The notes beneath the pieces are model-generated. The model searched no databases. It had not been told where the DNA came from and worked only from the letters and a program-made list of their open reading frames with translations. The translations under genes and the position numbers were made by a program. This document shows, piece after piece, positions 15,895 through 17,397 of a DNA stretch of 17,397 bases. The stretch spans positions 1-17,397 of the forward strand of contig JANWJA010000020.1 of assembly GCA_025449615.1 (NCBI GenBank), written 5' to 3'. Numbering within the stretch: position 1 is the first letter of the stretch; every line of letters starts with the position of its first letter. The DNA comes from Methyloceanibacter sp. (GTDB lineage Bacteria; Pseudomonadota; Alphaproteobacteria; Rhizobiales; Methyloligellaceae).

Positions 15895-15903
15895 TGCTAT
15901 AGA
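15895..15903 (+). promoter_or_regulatory. Extended -10 element immediately before the sulfotransferase start
   Basis: TGC-TATAGA is an extended -10 box ending 8 bases before the ATG at 15912. Transcription from it would start about at the start codon, giving a leaderless or nearly leaderless mRNA. This fits the absence of a convincing ribosome site. No good -35 is seen. Confidence 0.3.
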
Positions 15904-15911
15904 GCCTCGCC

Positions 15912-16709
15912 ATGACCAAGCTCGTTTATATCGGCGGCTACGGCCACAGCGGCAGCACGCTGCTCGAATATCTGCTCACCGGCTGCGCCGAGCTGGTCGC
16001 CTGTGGCGAGGTGGCGAGCGTCATACGCGACCGCCTGAAGAAGCAGCAATGTACCTGCGGACGGCGAAGCGAGGCCTGCCCGATCTGGAGCCAGGTTCTC
16101 TCGTCCGCCGCGCCGCTCGCCGAAAAGACCCATGAGGCGCTGACGCTCGCGCTGCTGGCTCGTGCGGGCAAACGCTATGACCTCATGGTCGACTCGACGA
16201 AGACTGCCTTGGGTCATGCTCTTGCCCCGTTCAGACTACGTCGCGCGCTTGGAGCGGATTTCCTGCTCGTTCATCTGGTGCGCGATCCGCGAGCCGTCGC
16301 CTGGTCGGCGATCAAAAAGACTGAGCGGCGGAACATGATTGTGAACCGGCCGCTTTATTGTGCTCGCGTCGCGCTCGCCTGGTCTGCCGCCAATCTCGCT
16401 TGCGAGACTTTCGGCCGTTTCTATCCGACGCAATATCTTCGGCTCCGCTATGAGGACTTCGTCGCCGCGCCGCGCGAGACCCTGGAGGAAATTTTCCAAC
16501 GCGCGTCACCGGGCGCGAAATGGCGCTCGGAGACCTTGGGCGTCACCGACAACCGCCATCAGCTCTATGGCAATCGGATGCGCGGGCGGCCCCTCATGCT
16601 TGCCGACGTCAAACAGGACCGCGCCTGGGAGGCGGAGATGCCTGCGTCGTATCGCAGCATGGTGTCGCCGCTCAGCGTGCTCCTGCGCCGCCGCTACGGC
16701 TATTCCTGA
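15912..16709 (+). CDS. PAPS-dependent sulfotransferase family protein
   Basis: A 265-residue protein with the sulfotransferase fold. The 5'-phosphosulfate loop is IGGYGHSGSTLLEYLL (7-22), and the 3'-phosphate motif is LVRDPRAVAWS (122-132, with R124 and S132). It would transfer sulfate from PAPS to a hydroxyl or amino group of a glycan, lipid or small molecule. A cysteine cluster, CTCGRRSEACPIW (C47, C49, C56), and the later HQLYGNRMR are features I associate with one bacterial subgroup. There is no signal peptide, so it acts in the cytoplasm. It is divergent from the O-antigen ligase gene, which hints at glycan sulfation, but the acceptor is unknown. Its stop overlaps the end of the convergent GNAT gene by 10 bases. 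Confidence 0.85.
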   Translation: MTKLVYIGGYGHSGSTLLEYLLTGCAELVACGEVASVIRDRLKKQQCTCGRRSEACPIWSQVLSSAAPLAEKTHEALTLALLARAGKRYDLMVDSTKTALGHALAPFRLRRALGADFLLVHLVRDPRAVAWSAIKKTERRNMIVNRPLYCARVALAWSAANLACETFGRFYPTQYLRLRYEDFVAAPRETLEEIFQRASPGAKWRSETLGVTDNRHQLYGNRMRGRPLMLADVKQDRAWEAEMPASYRSMVSPLSVLLRRRYGYS

Positions 16710-17160
16710 GCTCCGAGCCGTTTCGTCATTTTGACGTGGGGAATGGTGTTCTCCTCGAAGATCGGTCCTTCGCCCTCATAGCCGAGCCGGGCATAAAAGC
16801 CTTCGGCCCCGATCCGCGCATGCATCATCATCTCGCTGATGCCCCGGTCGCGCGCCCAAGCCTCGGCTTGAGCGACCAATGCGGCCCCGATGCCCTCCAG
16901 GCGCCGCTCCTCCTTGACCGCCATCTGCTTCAGCTGGAGGCTGCCGTCACTGACTGGTTTGAGCGAGACGCAAGCCACCACGTCGCCGGCCTCAACGGCG
17001 CAGAAATGGGTCCGGAGCTTGTCATCCTCCAATTCCTCCCCACTCAGCGTGAGCCCGAGTGGTTGGCGTAAGACAGCCTCACGGAGCGCGAGAACCTGGG
17101 CGTAGAGCGCGCAGAGCCAATCGGCGCCTCAAGGACGAGTATGGCGTCCTGACGGCCCAT
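16700..17160 (-). pseudogene. GNAT family N-acetyltransferase, apparently frameshifted
   Basis: The intact frame from a TTG at 17032 encodes 110 residues, with the acetyl-CoA loop RRLEGIGAALV and the ending FYARLGYEGEGPIFEE...IPHVKM of GNAT enzymes, but lacks the N-terminal part of the fold. That part is present just upstream in the same frame (ADWLCALYAQVLALREAVL, then RQPLGLTLSGEEL), yet it has no start codon and begins right after a TGA at 17129-17131. An ATG at 17160 with GGAG 9 bases upstream lies in the -1 frame and reads MGRQDAILVLEA. Joining the two with one missing base near 17120-17131 gives a normal 153-residue enzyme. The ATG directly follows the stop of the upstream esterase gene, supporting it as the original start. 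Either a real inactivating deletion or a sequence error. Acetylation substrate unknown. Confidence 0.7.
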
Positions 17161-17397
17161 CTAGGGCCGCTCCGCCAAACGCTCGACCATCGACCAGATC
17201 GCTTTGATCTGCGGCGCGTCCTTGCCGAGATAGTCGAGTCCCGTGTAGCCCCACCAATCCCAGCAGCCTTGCGGGTTAACCAAGCTCGACGCCGAGATCT
17301 GAGGAAACAGCACGATCAGCCGGTTGGTGTCGGCGAGCTCGGCAAAGCCGGATTGCTTGATCAGAGCGTCGCCGACAGTCTCCCGCGCCTGCTCGCA
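17161..17397 (-). CDS. PHA/PHB depolymerase family esterase, C-terminal part
   Basis: The minus-strand frame is open from the window edge to a TAG at 17161-17163, 78 residues. It reads CEQARETVGDALIKQSGFAE and later LIVLFPQISASSLVNPQGCW and DWWGYTG. The family pattern is (H)GCxQ...A near the oxyanion site, then ADTNRxIVLFPQ, then NPxGCWDWWGYTG, as in short-chain PHA depolymerases and related LpqC/feruloyl-esterase proteins. The serine nucleophile would normally lie in the stretch after WDWWGYTG; here the protein ends soon after it, at ERLAERP, so this looks like a type with the nucleophile on the N-terminal side, outside the window, or a shortened copy. The GNAT gene starts at the next base, so both belong to one transcript. 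Confidence 0.75.
   Translation of the reverse strand, partial: CEQARETVGDALIKQSGFAELADTNRLIVLFPQISASSLVNPQGCWDWWGYTGLDYLGKDAPQIKAIWSMVERLAERP

Overview
The window comes from a GC-rich alphaproteobacterium, most likely of the order Hyphomicrobiales (Rhizobiales). The signs are very high third-position GC, which creates long false antisense frames, the GANTC sites, the style of the housekeeping proteins, and a palindromic intergenic element at 9429-9471 of a type I associate with rhizobial genomes. No phage, integrase, transposase or CRISPR was seen. This is mostly chromosomal, housekeeping-type sequence.

Layout. (1) 1-2391, minus strand: the 5' end of an MBOAT (AlgI-like) O-acyltransferase, a full-length fused ABC exporter upstream of it, and a cysteine-rich zinc-binding microprotein. 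(2) 2476-7176, minus: polA, then upstream of it a type II NADH dehydrogenase with a C-terminal cyclic-nucleotide-binding domain. (3) 7383-9426, plus: tRNA-Arg(CCG), then the abutting pair aguA and aguB, which turn agmatine into putrescine. (4) 9486-13891, minus: an RND pump and its periplasmic adaptor, overlapping by ATGA, with no outer-membrane channel or regulator alongside. (5) 14019-15808, minus: an O-antigen ligase/polymerase-type membrane protein overlapping by ATGA with the peroxiredoxin gene bcp. (6) 15912-16709, plus: a sulfotransferase divergent from the ligase. (7) 16700-17397, minus: a frameshifted GNAT acetyltransferase gene and, directly upstream, the C-terminal end of a PHA/PHB depolymerase-type esterase.

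Working together: AguA and AguB form a complete two-step route. The adaptor and RND pump form the inner part of a tripartite efflux system. The ABC exporter plus MBOAT pair at one end, and the ligase plus sulfotransferase at the other, point to surface-glycan export and decoration, but no sugar-synthesis genes are present, so the glycan is unknown. No unquestionably new multi-gene system is visible. The best leads are a PolA whose proofreading site has lost its metal ligands, the NDH-2/cyclic-nucleotide-domain fusion, the broken GNAT gene, the palindromic element, and several operator- or hairpin-like signals in promoters. No stretch above 300 bases lacks a gene. The longest gap, 7177-7382, holds the divergent ndh and tRNA promoters.
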